Source: Streptomyces sp. NBC_01689
GTDB lineage: Bacteria > Actinomycetota > Actinomycetes > Streptomycetales > Streptomycetaceae
Reading direction: 5' to 3'
DNA: 64,000 nucleotides
Assembly: GCF_036250675.1 (NCBI RefSeq)
Contig: NZ_CP109592.1
Coordinates: 7,750,001-7,814,000 of the forward strand
Under the pieces are notes generated by a model. The model was not told the DNA's origin, did no database searches, and was given only the letters and a program-made list of their open reading frames with translations. Shown here piece after piece: positions 37,745 to 45,304 of the stretch. A program made the translations under genes and the position numbers. Position 1 is the stretch's first letter; each line of letters opens with the position of its first letter.

Positions 37745-38602
37745 ATGCTGCGCATCGCCGTCCCCAACAAGGGTTCCCTGTCAGGACCTGCGGCGGAGAT
37801 GCTGCATGAGGCCGGCTACCGGCAGCGCCGGGAGTCCAAGGAACTCCGGATCGTCGATCCGGGCAACGAGGTCGAGTTCTTCTACCTCCGCCCCCGCGAC
37901 ATCGCGATCTACGTCTCCTCCGGCCGCCTCGACATCGGCATCACCGGCCGCGACCTGCTGGTCGACTCCGGCGCCAAGGCGGAGGAGATCCTCCCGCTCG
38001 GCTTCGCCCGCTCCACCTTCCGCTTCGCCGGCAGGCCCGGCGCCGCCAAGAGCGTCCAGGACCTCGCCGGTCTGACCGTCGCCACCTCCTACGAGGGCAT
38101 CGTCGCGGGCCACCTCTCCGACAACGGCATCGACGCCTCCGTCGTCCACCTCGACGGCGCCGTCGAGACCGCGATCGAGCTCGGTGTCGCCGAGGTCATC
38201 GCGGACGTCGTCGAGACCGGCACCTCGCTGCGCAACGCGGGCCTGGAGGTCTTCGGCGAGCCCATCATGAAGTCCGAGGCCGTCGTCATCCGCCGCGTCG
38301 AGGCCGACACCGCCGAGGACACCGAACCCAAGGTCCAGCAGTTCCTGCGCCGTCTGCAGGGCGTCCTGGTCGCCCGGACGTACGTGATGATGGACTACGA
38401 CTGCCGCGCCGAGCACCTGGAGCAGGCGGTCGGCCTCACCCCCGGCCTGGAGTCGCCCACCATCTCGCCGCTGCACAACGAGGGCTGGGTGGCCGTCCGC
38501 GCGATGGTCCCCGCCAAGGAGGCGCAGCGGATCATGGACGACCTGTACGCGCTCGGCGCGCGGGCCATCCTGACCACGGCCATCCACGCCTGCCGCCTCT
38601 GA
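37745..38602 (+). CDS. hisG: ATP phosphoribosyltransferase (long form)
   Basis: 285 residues. It performs the first and feedback-controlled step of histidine synthesis. The catalytic domain (about 1-205) has LRIAVPNKGSLSGPAAEML, DIGITGRDLL and the PRPP-binding EVIADVVETGTSLRNAGL. The C-terminal ACT-like domain (about 210-285) for histidine inhibition is present (LEQAVGLTPGLESPTISPLHNEGW), so HisZ is not needed. AAGGAAG precedes ATG 37745. Confidence 0.97.
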   Translation: MLRIAVPNKGSLSGPAAEMLHEAGYRQRRESKELRIVDPGNEVEFFYLRPRDIAIYVSSGRLDIGITGRDLLVDSGAKAEEILPLGFARSTFRFAGRPGAAKSVQDLAGLTVATSYEGIVAGHLSDNGIDASVVHLDGAVETAIELGVAEVIADVVETGTSLRNAGLEVFGEPIMKSEAVVIRRVEADTAEDTEPKVQQFLRRLQGVLVARTYVMMDYDCRAEHLEQAVGLTPGLESPTISPLHNEGWVAVRAMVPAKEAQRIMDDLYALGARAILTTAIHACRL

Positions 38603-38617
38603 GGACCCGTCCGAGCC

Positions 38618-39073
38618 ATGTCCCACCTCCCCGACCTCCCCGTCACGTTCCGGCCGTCCCGGACCCGGGCCGTGCTGCTCACCGCGGGCGTCGCGATCTT
38701 CGTGGTCATCACGACGGTCGCGATGCTCCTGGAGCAGCTCAGCCCGGGGGAGCGCGCCAGCTTCGTCCTCACCGCCGCGCTGCTCCTCGGCGTGCTCGTG
38801 CTGCTCTCCCGGCCCAAGGTCGTCGCCGATGAGAGCGGAGTCACAGTCGTCAACATCGCCGGCACCCGGCGCCTGGACTGGGCGGAGATCCTCCAGGTCA
38901 ACCTGCGCCCCGGCGACCCCTGGGTGTTCCTCGACCTCAGTGACGGCACCAGTCTTCCGGCGCTCGGCATCCAGCCGGGCATCGCCAGGCAGCGCGCGAT
39001 CGACGACGCCCGCACCCTGCGGGCACTGGCCGAAGCCCGCTCCATCGGCGACCCCGAGCAACATCACGGCTGA
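38618..39073 (+). CDS. PH-domain membrane protein
   Basis: 151 residues. Two adjacent membrane helices (about 18-70: AVLLTAGVAIFVVITTVAMLL and ASFVLTAALLLGVLVLLS) are followed by a bacterial PH domain (VVADESGVTVVNIAGTRRLDWAEILQVNLRPGDPWVFLDLSDGTSLPALGIQ). The function is unknown. It starts 15 bp after hisG and so rides in the rib-his transcription unit, an arrangement seen in other Streptomyces. A long hairpin at 39124 may end that unit. Confidence 0.82.
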   Translation: MSHLPDLPVTFRPSRTRAVLLTAGVAIFVVITTVAMLLEQLSPGERASFVLTAALLLGVLVLLSRPKVVADESGVTVVNIAGTRRLDWAEILQVNLRPGDPWVFLDLSDGTSLPALGIQPGIARQRAIDDARTLRALAEARSIGDPEQHHG

Positions 39074-39123
39074 CTCTCGGCCGTCCACCCTGCCCGCCGG
39101 GCCCCTGTCTTGATTAACCTGTT

Positions 39124-39152
39124 GGCGGAGGCGCTTTCGTCGCGCCTCCGCC
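39124..39152 (+). terminator. 11-bp perfect hairpin after the PH-domain gene
   Basis: GGCGGAGGCGC (39124-39134) pairs with GCGCCTCCGCC (39142-39152) around TTTCGTC. It could terminate the rib-his unit or be the first helix of the CNNM-gene leader. Confidence 0.6.
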
Positions 39153-39272
39153 GCTGATGTGCCACCCGGTGCCCAGAGGCCCCCTGCTACCCGAGGAGTG
39201 ACTCCCTCCAGCGATGGACGGATCGTCCTGTAGTACCTGCGCCGCCCCCTCCCGACCCATCGAGGCGGCGGC
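39153..39272 (+). promoter_or_regulatory. Structured leader of the CNNM/CBS gene pair
   Basis: After the 39124 hairpin, two more short stems can form: GAG/GGAG-TGA-CTCC near 39195 and GGACG-GAT-CGTCC near 39220. The segment lacks the conserved M-box (Mg2+), ydaO or yybP-ykoY blocks that I know. It may be a regulatory RNA for an ion transporter or only a terminator plus spacer. Confidence 0.3.
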
Positions 39273-40607
39273 ATGACCATCCCCCTGCTGCTTCTCGCGG
39301 CGGCGTTCCTGCTGATCCTCGCCAACGGTTTCTTCGTGGCGGCGGAGTTCGGCCTCGTCACGGTCGAACGGCCGGACGCCGAGAAGGCCGCCGCCGAAGG
39401 CGACCGACGGGCCCGTACCGTCGTGAACTCGCTCAAGGAGCTGTCCTTCCAGCTCTCCGGCACCCAGCTCGGCATCACCATCACCTCGCTGGTCGTCGGC
39501 ATGCTCGCCGAACCGGCGCTCGCCGAACTGCTGCACGGCCCCTTCACCGCCCTGGGCCTGCCCGACGGCGCCGTGGGCGGCGTCGCCGTGGTGGTCGGCA
39601 TGCTGCTCGCCGCGGCCGTCCAGATGGTCGTCGGAGAACTCGTGCCGAAGAACTGGGCGGTGTCCAAGCCGCTGCAGGTCGCCCGCTTCGTGGCGGGTCC
39701 CCAGCACGTCTTCTCCAGCCTGTTCCGGCCGGTGATCGCCGCGCTCAACACGGTCGCCAACCGGCTGGTACGGGCGCTCGGCGTCGAACCCGCCGAGGAG
39801 CTGGCGTCCGCCCGCACCCCCGGCGAGCTCGTCTCCCTCGCCCGGCACTCGGCGCAGGCCGGCGCCCTGGAGCAGGACACCGCGGATCTCTTCGTACGGA
39901 CCATCTCGCTGGCCGACCTGACCGCGCAGCACGTCATGACGCCGCGGGTGAGGGTCAGCGCCCTCCAGTCGACGGCCACGGCGGAGGATGTCGTCAACCT
40001 CACCCGGGCCACCGGCCTGTCCCGCTTCCCCGTGTACCGGGAGCGGATCGACGAGGTGGTCGGCATGGTCCACCTCAAGGACGCCCTCGCCGTGCCCTCG
40101 CACGACCGGCTGCGCACGCCCGTCGGCCGGATCGCCCAGGCCCCGCTGCTCGTCCCGGAGACCCTGCCCGTGCAGCCGCTCCTGGAACGGCTGCGGAGCG
40201 AGCAGCCCATCGCCGTCGTGGTCGACGAGTACGGCGGTACGGCGGGCGTCGTCACCCTGGAGGACATCGTCGAGGAACTTGTCGGCGAGGTCCGCGACGA
40301 GCACGACGGACAGGACCTGCCGGAACTCGCCGCGGCGCCGCCCGAGGAGGGACGGCCCGCCTGGGACGCCGACGGCAGCTGCCGTGTCGACGTCCTGCAG
40401 CGCATAGGACTGGATGTGCCCGAGGGGCCGTACGAGACCGTGGCGGGTCTCGTCGCCGATCTGCTCGGCCGCATCCCGGCACCCGGCGACAAGGCGGAGC
40501 TGCCGGGCTGGCGCCTGTCGGTGCGCCAGGTCGGGCACTACCGCGCCGAGCGGGTCCGGCTGGTCAGGACCGCGGACGCGGCCCTCACCCCGGAGGCCGT
40601 CCGATGA
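39273..40607 (+). CDS. CNNM/CorC-type membrane protein with CBS pair, copy 1
   Basis: 444 residues. The N-terminal DUF21/CNNM membrane domain (about 1-195, four helices, LLLILANGFFVAAEFGLVTVERP and VVGELVPKNWAVSKP) is followed by two CBS domains (about 215-340, with VMTPRVRVSAL, RFPVYRERIDEVVGMVHLKDAL and IAVVVDEYGGTAGVVTLEDIVEELVGEV). A CorC/HlyC C-terminal domain (about 355-430) completes it. Members are linked to Mg2+ or Co2+ transport; the old name hemolysin is misleading. It overlaps copy 2 by four bases. Confidence 0.92.
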   Translation: MTIPLLLLAAAFLLILANGFFVAAEFGLVTVERPDAEKAAAEGDRRARTVVNSLKELSFQLSGTQLGITITSLVVGMLAEPALAELLHGPFTALGLPDGAVGGVAVVVGMLLAAAVQMVVGELVPKNWAVSKPLQVARFVAGPQHVFSSLFRPVIAALNTVANRLVRALGVEPAEELASARTPGELVSLARHSAQAGALEQDTADLFVRTISLADLTAQHVMTPRVRVSALQSTATAEDVVNLTRATGLSRFPVYRERIDEVVGMVHLKDALAVPSHDRLRTPVGRIAQAPLLVPETLPVQPLLERLRSEQPIAVVVDEYGGTAGVVTLEDIVEELVGEVRDEHDGQDLPELAAAPPEEGRPAWDADGSCRVDVLQRIGLDVPEGPYETVAGLVADLLGRIPAPGDKAELPGWRLSVRQVGHYRAERVRLVRTADAALTPEAVR

Positions 40608-41698
40608 GCGTCCTCCAACTTCTCTTCGCCGTTCTCCTGGTGCTCGCCAACGGCTTCTTCGTCGGCGCCGAGTTCGCGCTCGTCTCCGTACGGCGCAGCC
40701 AGATCGAGCCGCTGGAGTCCGCCCGCGCCCGCCAGGTCCTCTACGGGCTGGAGCGGCTGCCCCAGATGATGGCCGCGGCCCAGTTCGGCATCACGGTCTG
40801 CTCGCTGACGCTCGGCGCGGTCGCCGAGCCGACCGTCGCCCACCTGCTGGAGCCGCTCTTCGAGGCGGTGCGTCTGCCGGACGGTGTGATCCACCCCCTC
40901 GGCTACGTCATCGCGCTCGCCCTCGTCGTCTTCTTCCACCTCGTCATCGGCGAGATGGTCCCGAAGAACCTGGCGATGGCCGCGCCGGAGAAGACCGCGC
41001 TGTGGCTGAGCCCGGGGCTGGTCGCGTTCGCCCGTCTGTGCCGGCCCGTCACGGTGGCCCTCGGCGCGTGCGCCCGGCTGATCCTGAAGCTGTTCCGGGT
41101 GGAGCCCAAGGACGAGGTCGAGGCGGTCTTCACGAGCGAGCAGCTCAACCGTCTGGTCGAGGACTCGGGCCAGGCCGGTCTGCTGGAACCGGAGGAGCAG
41201 GAGCGCCTCGAGGACGCCCTCGAACTCGGGTCCCGCCCGGTGACGGACGTCCTCCTGAACCGGGAGTCCCTGGTCACCGTCGGCCCCTCGGTCACCCCCG
41301 GCCAGGTCGTCGCCCTCACCGCGCGCACCGGGTACTCCCGTTTCCCGGTGGTCGCGGAGAACGGCGCCTTCATGGGCTACCTGCACGTGAAGGACGTCCT
41401 GGACCTGGAGGAGTCCGAGCGCGCGGTGCCCCAGCAGATCTGGCGGCACATGACCACCCTCCGGTCGGAACTCCCCCTCGACGACGCCCTGACGGTGATG
41501 CGCCGTGCCGCCACGCACCTCGCGCAGGTCGCGGACGCGTCGGGCAAGGTGCTCGGGCTCGTCGCGCTGGAGGACGTGCTGGAGCTGCTGGTCGGCGAGG
41601 TACGCGATCCGGCGCACCGGAACGTGACCGTGGTGACCACGGCACCCCTCAGGACGGTGGCGCGCAGCGACGCCGCGGAGGAGGCACTGGCGACCTGA
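40604..41698 (+). CDS. CNNM/CBS membrane protein, copy 2, without CorC domain
   Basis: 364 residues. The same DUF21 membrane domain (VLANGFFVGAEFALVSVRRSQIEP, VIGEMVPKNLAMAAPEK) and CBS pair (VTDVLLNRESLVTVGP, YSRFPVVAENGAFMGYLHVKDVL) are present. The protein stops after the CBS pair (LVALEDVLELLVGEV) and lacks the CorC/HlyC domain of copy 1. The ATGA overlap suggests coupled translation and perhaps a hetero-oligomer. It is probably a divalent-cation transporter subunit. Confidence 0.92.
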   Translation: MSVLQLLFAVLLVLANGFFVGAEFALVSVRRSQIEPLESARARQVLYGLERLPQMMAAAQFGITVCSLTLGAVAEPTVAHLLEPLFEAVRLPDGVIHPLGYVIALALVVFFHLVIGEMVPKNLAMAAPEKTALWLSPGLVAFARLCRPVTVALGACARLILKLFRVEPKDEVEAVFTSEQLNRLVEDSGQAGLLEPEEQERLEDALELGSRPVTDVLLNRESLVTVGPSVTPGQVVALTARTGYSRFPVVAENGAFMGYLHVKDVLDLEESERAVPQQIWRHMTTLRSELPLDDALTVMRRAATHLAQVADASGKVLGLVALEDVLELLVGEVRDPAHRNVTVVTTAPLRTVARSDAAEEALAT

Positions 41699-41712
41699 GC
41701 CGGCGGGGGATC

Positions 41713-41731
41713 CTGGGGGCTCTGCCCCCAG
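41713..41731. terminator. Short perfect hairpin after the CNNM pair
   Basis: CTGGGGGC and GCCCCCAG close on TCT. It is a common Streptomyces intergenic hairpin (GGGGGCTCTGCCCCC) between the convergent CNNM and AAA+ genes. Confidence 0.65.
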
Positions 41732-41754
41732 ACCCCCGTGTCGGCCTGGACGGC

Positions 41755-41891
41755 CTCGTCCTCAAGCGCCGGACGGGCGAAACGCCTGACCTGGCCGTGG
41801 GCCCTTTGAGGCGCGGGCGCGCATCCTCAGCCCGTGCGGACCCACCTGGCGCAGGCCCGCATCTTCAGCCCGTCCGGCGTTTGAGGACGAG
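41755..41891. repeat. Inverted dispersed repeat flanking about 90 bp
   Basis: The 24 bases at 41755-41778 (CTCGTCCTCAAGCGCCGGAC...) return inverted at 41868-41891 (...GTCCGGCGTTTGAGGACGAG) with one mismatch. GTTTGAGGACGAGCCC-type blocks are dispersed in Streptomyces intergenic DNA. No transposase is nearby. Confidence 0.65.
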
Positions 41892-41975
41892 CCCTTCGGG
41901 TGATGCGGGGGTCCAGAGGGCGGCAGCCCCTTGGGGCGGAGCCCCCGGGTCAGGGGCGGCGGGGGCACCCCCGGG

Positions 41976-43841
41976 TCACAGGGCCGACGGGTCCTGGGGC
42001 CCACGCCCCGACAACACCTCCCCGTACGCCTGCATCAGATCCGGCAGCCTAAGCGTCGACAGATCGTCCCGCGACGGCGTGCTCGGATACCCGGAGAGCC
42101 GCAGATCCCGGTACGCGCAGCTCTTCTCGTACAGCGTCCGCAGGAACCGCCCGTTCCCCAGCTCGTCGATCCACCCCTGATCGACGACATGCCCGGCGAT
42201 CGAGCGCAGCTCGTCCAGCGCCTCCTCGTCCCAGACGTCCCCGTTCTCCGCGGCCAGCACCTCGCCGATGGAGGTGAGTTCGAGGGGCCGGTAGGACGGG
42301 AAGTCGACGCGGGTGGTGAAGCGTGAGGACAGCCCGGGGTTGGCGGCGAGCAGCCGGTCCATGCCCTCGGGGTAGCCGGCGAGGATGACGACCAGATGGT
42401 CCCGGTTGTCCTCGGCCCGCTTCAGCAGCACCTGAAGGGCCTCGTCGCCGTACGCGTCACCCTTGCCGTATCCCGAGTTGGACAGCGAGTACGCCTCGTC
42501 CACGAAGAGCACCCCGCCGATCGCGGAGTCGATCAGTTCGTTCGCCTTGACGGCGGTCTGGCCCAGGTACTCGCCCACCAGATCCGCCCGCTGCGCCTCC
42601 ACGAGATGGTCGCCGCCGAGCAGGCCGAGCGCGTAGAAGACCCGGCCGAGGATGCGGGCGACCGTCGTCTTGCCGGTGCCTGAGGGGCCGGAGAAGACGA
42701 AGTGCCGTTTCGGCGGCTGGACGGGAAGCCCCTGCCCGGCCCGCAGCCGTGCCATGTTCAACTGCGCCGAGAGCGCCTTGACCTGCCGTTTCACGGGTTC
42801 GAGCCCGACCATGCGCTCCAGCTCGGCGAGCGCCTCCTCCAGCAGGGCGGGGTCGGTCGGCCCGGCGGGCAGCGGCCGCACCGGCACCATGGCCTTCTCC
42901 CGCACCATGTCGGTCTCGGGTGACACCGCGCCCGGCGGCAGCGGGTCGGCCTCGGGGAGCCGGAGGTCGCGGCCCTCGCCTCCCCAGAGCGGATCGAGGC
43001 CGTCCGGGCCGTCCATCACGTCCTGCCCGATGCCGGTCAGTGTGATCGCCGCGAGGTCGGCGGCGGCGTCGTCGTACCCGTCGCCCTCGGAGATCGCGGC
43101 GAGCCGCGCGGAGGTGTCCATGAAGGCGGGGTCGACCCGGTGAACGGCCCGGTACAGCGGGAGCGCCGCGGCCGACCGGCCGGTGCCCTCGTGCGCCCGG
43201 GCCAGCCAGTACCGCAGTTCCTTGCGTTGCGGCTGCTCGCTGCGGCAGCGCATCAGGGCCGACGACAGCAGCGGCTCCGCCTGTCCGAACATCTCCAGCC
43301 GGACCCGGGCCATGCCGCCGAAGAGACCGGCCTCTATGCCCAGCAGCGGATCGTCGATCAGCGGGTCCGTGTGGCGGACCAACTGCTCCCAGTCCTTGAC
43401 GAGGTAGGCCCGGCAGGCGTGCAGGAAGCGCACCTGGGGATCCGCGTCCACCGGTGGCAGCCCGGCCAACGCCCGGTCCAGCTCCGGGACATGGCGGCCG
43501 TCCAGCCAGTGCGAGGCGTGCGCGAGCAGCAGATCGCGCGGACTCTCCAGCACCGGCTGGACCCACCAGCCCAGCCAGTACCAGGAGTTCAGGGTGCGCC
43601 GGTGCCGGGAGCGCTGTTCGCCGAACCGGTCCCGGTGACGGAACATGCGCAGCAGCGCGGTCGTCGTGTCCACACGCAGCGCGTGCAGTCCGAGCCAGCC
43701 GTCCGCCATACCGGGGTCCATCCGGACCGCGGTGCGGAACTCCTCCTCCGCCTGCGGATAGGCGCCCATCGTGTAGGCGTCCACACCTCGCATCCAGGCG
43801 AGGTCGGCCGGGGCCTCCGGGCCCTGCGTGCCGAAGTCCAT
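41976..43841 (-). CDS. AAA+ ATPase, EccA/CbxX-like, with TPR-like N-terminus
   Basis: 621 residues. The N-terminal half (1-300) is helical and repeat-like (MRGVDAYTMGAYPQAEEEFRTAVRMDPGMADGWLGLHALR...), as in EccA proteins of type VII secretion. The C-terminal AAA+ domain (about 340-610) has Walker A FSGPSGTGKTTVARILG, Walker B GGVLFVDEAYSL and sensor/arginine motifs (VVILAGYPEGMDRLLAANPGLSSRF). ATG 43841 follows GGGGGA. No ESX/type VII genes are in the window, so its client is unknown. A frame reaching back to 44303 is not coding. Confidence 0.88.
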   Translation of the reverse strand: MDFGTQGPEAPADLAWMRGVDAYTMGAYPQAEEEFRTAVRMDPGMADGWLGLHALRVDTTTALLRMFRHRDRFGEQRSRHRRTLNSWYWLGWWVQPVLESPRDLLLAHASHWLDGRHVPELDRALAGLPPVDADPQVRFLHACRAYLVKDWEQLVRHTDPLIDDPLLGIEAGLFGGMARVRLEMFGQAEPLLSSALMRCRSEQPQRKELRYWLARAHEGTGRSAAALPLYRAVHRVDPAFMDTSARLAAISEGDGYDDAAADLAAITLTGIGQDVMDGPDGLDPLWGGEGRDLRLPEADPLPPGAVSPETDMVREKAMVPVRPLPAGPTDPALLEEALAELERMVGLEPVKRQVKALSAQLNMARLRAGQGLPVQPPKRHFVFSGPSGTGKTTVARILGRVFYALGLLGGDHLVEAQRADLVGEYLGQTAVKANELIDSAIGGVLFVDEAYSLSNSGYGKGDAYGDEALQVLLKRAEDNRDHLVVILAGYPEGMDRLLAANPGLSSRFTTRVDFPSYRPLELTSIGEVLAAENGDVWDEEALDELRSIAGHVVDQGWIDELGNGRFLRTLYEKSCAYRDLRLSGYPSTPSRDDLSTLRLPDLMQAYGEVLSGRGPQDPSAL

Positions 43842-44124
43842 CACGTCCCCCACAAACCGTGCCCCCGATGGTTCTCCGAGCGGGCCGGTGCCCGTCGGCA
43901 GCTTGGTCGAACCGCTGTGCCGCGGACGGGAGTTGCACCGGTGCGCAGAGCAAGCCGTCCGAAGGTCGCACCGAGAGGCATGGTACCTGCGCCGCACGGG
44001 CCTGCCGAAGGGTGCCGACAGCACCGTTGCACGAGGTGGGAGCAGACGGGGCGCACTCCGCCCGGTGACCCAGGGTGAGCGAATCGCGGCGCGGGGCGCC
44101 CGAAAAGAATGGGTGTGGGCAGAA

Positions 44125-44162
44125 CGAAGCCCCCGATCACGGGGGAACAACCGGGGGCTTCG
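44125..44162. terminator. 11-bp hairpin in the AAA+/kinase gap
   Basis: CGAAGCCCCCG (44125-44135) and CGGGGGCTTCG (44152-44162) pair across a 16-base loop. The kinase gene reads toward it from 44278, so it is probably its terminator. The rest of 43842-44277 holds no gene; I looked for a tRNA and found none. Confidence 0.6.
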
Positions 44163-44277
44163 CGTCTGCGGGGCGACCCCGAGGGGCCGCACATTCAGAA
44201 CGTAAGTCCTGTACGGCCCCCCGGTCAAGCCGAGTTGAGGCACTGGCGGAACTTCTCCCGCGGGGGTCTTCACGAGT

Positions 44278-44832
44278 TCACCACATTGCGGATGGTCCGT
44301 CACCGTGCGTGAGGAACTGGTCCGGTCCAGGAGTCCCGGCGGGCCCCGGAATCACCTCGTATCCCTCGGAACACTGGCGCACCAGAAGATCCGCGAAGGG
44401 CCGCGAGGGGTCCTCGGCGAAATGTCGCCGTTCCGCGGCGACCCACCCGGTCCAGAACGCGCTCTGGGACTCGCCGTCCCGCCGGCGCCCGCGCGTCCAG
44501 GCCTCGTCGCTCGGCAGTTCCATCCACAGCAGCCGCGCGAGGTGCGGGCGCAGTGCGCGGCGTCCGGCACCGACGCCCTCCAGCAGGACCACGGGCGCGG
44601 GCGGCAGCTCACGCACCGGCCCGAAGGTCCTGGCCGTCCAGTCGTAGGGCGCGTAGCGCGCGGTGGCGCCCCGGCCCAGCGGCTCGACGACCTGGTCCAG
44701 CAGGCGCGCCGTCCAGGCGAAGAGCTCCTCGTGCGTCGCGATGTCGTCCAGGTGCAGCACGGGCGCGTCACCCAGTGCCGCGGCCAGCCGCCCGGTGAAC
44801 GTGGTCTTCCCGGAGCCCGCGTGTCCGTCCAC
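44278..44832 (-). CDS. P-loop uridine-kinase-like protein
   Basis: 184 residues from GTG 44832, the only ordinary start in frame. The product then begins VDGHAGSGKTT, with the Walker A loop at residues 2-10 and no strand before it. The conserved upstream strand is encoded in frame (HDLASHLRRLPP..., GPVRLIG), so translation probably begins earlier at a non-standard codon such as ATT 44898, which has GGGGA six bases before it. Other blocks (LHLDDIATHEELFAWT, LLEGVGAGRRALRPHLARLLWME) fit nucleoside-kinase relatives of the phosphoribulokinase/uridine kinase family. The substrate is not certain. Confidence 0.78.
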   Translation of the reverse strand: MDGHAGSGKTTFTGRLAAALGDAPVLHLDDIATHEELFAWTARLLDQVVEPLGRGATARYAPYDWTARTFGPVRELPPAPVVLLEGVGAGRRALRPHLARLLWMELPSDEAWTRGRRRDGESQSAFWTGWVAAERRHFAEDPSRPFADLLVRQCSEGYEVIPGPAGTPGPDQFLTHGDGPSAMW

Positions 44833-45304
44833 GCCGATCAGGCGGACGGGGCCGGCGGAGGGCGGCAGCCGGCGCAGGTGGGAGGCGAGATCGTGAATGG
44901 GGGGTCCCCGGTCCGGTGAGGGGCGTGCGGTGGTGTCCGGAACATTTTAGGACGGGCCGGATCTCGGCCGGACCGACCGGTGCGGAATCACTCCCGGAAG
45001 GCGCGGAGGCGCGGTCGCGGGAAATGCGCGAGCGGGGTGCGGAAGGAATGCGGGAAGAACGTGCGGAACCGCTGCGGATATCCCGGGAATGTCCGGGGAA
45101 AGCGGTGCGAGTTCCGCCTCGGAACGCCGAATTCCAGGCCTTTCCGCACGGACGGTTCCCGGATGTTCGCCGCCGTCGCAGGTCACGCCAGTGGTACCGA
45201 CCAATATTGGTGGGCGTGGCACGGCGCGAAGTGCTGGCAGAAGTCGCCTCGCTCCCTCCATAGTTGGGAATTGCCGCTTCCGGACGAACGGGGGTCACCC
45301 ACCC
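44833..45304. other. Intergenic region before the C39-like peptidase gene
   Basis: 472 bp. The first about 65 bp probably encode the N-terminus of the minus-strand kinase. The remainder has repeated CGGAA words (for example GTGCGGAA twice near 45038 and 45061) and a DasR-like dyad at 45190-45205, but no gene. Confidence 0.5.
45190..45205. promoter_or_regulatory. DasR-like dyad and overlapping 12-bp palindrome
   Basis: AGTGGTACCGACCAAT keeps the TGGT...ACCA arms of the DasR consensus with a changed centre. ACCAATATTGGT (45200-45211), a perfect palindrome, overlaps its right half. The pair lies about 100 bp upstream of the C39 gene. Confidence 0.4.

Noticed and set aside
39153..39272. M-box magnesium riboswitch
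   Set aside because: The conserved GGTGAGGCTCC and AGACGCC segments are absent.
41755..41891. Miniature transposable element
   Set aside because: The inverted repeat belongs to dispersed Streptomyces intergenic sequence; no target duplication or transposase is seen.
44075..44245. tRNA gene near the 44125 hairpin
   Set aside because: No GGTTC T-arm, no cloverleaf and no acceptor pairing; only a terminator-like stem.
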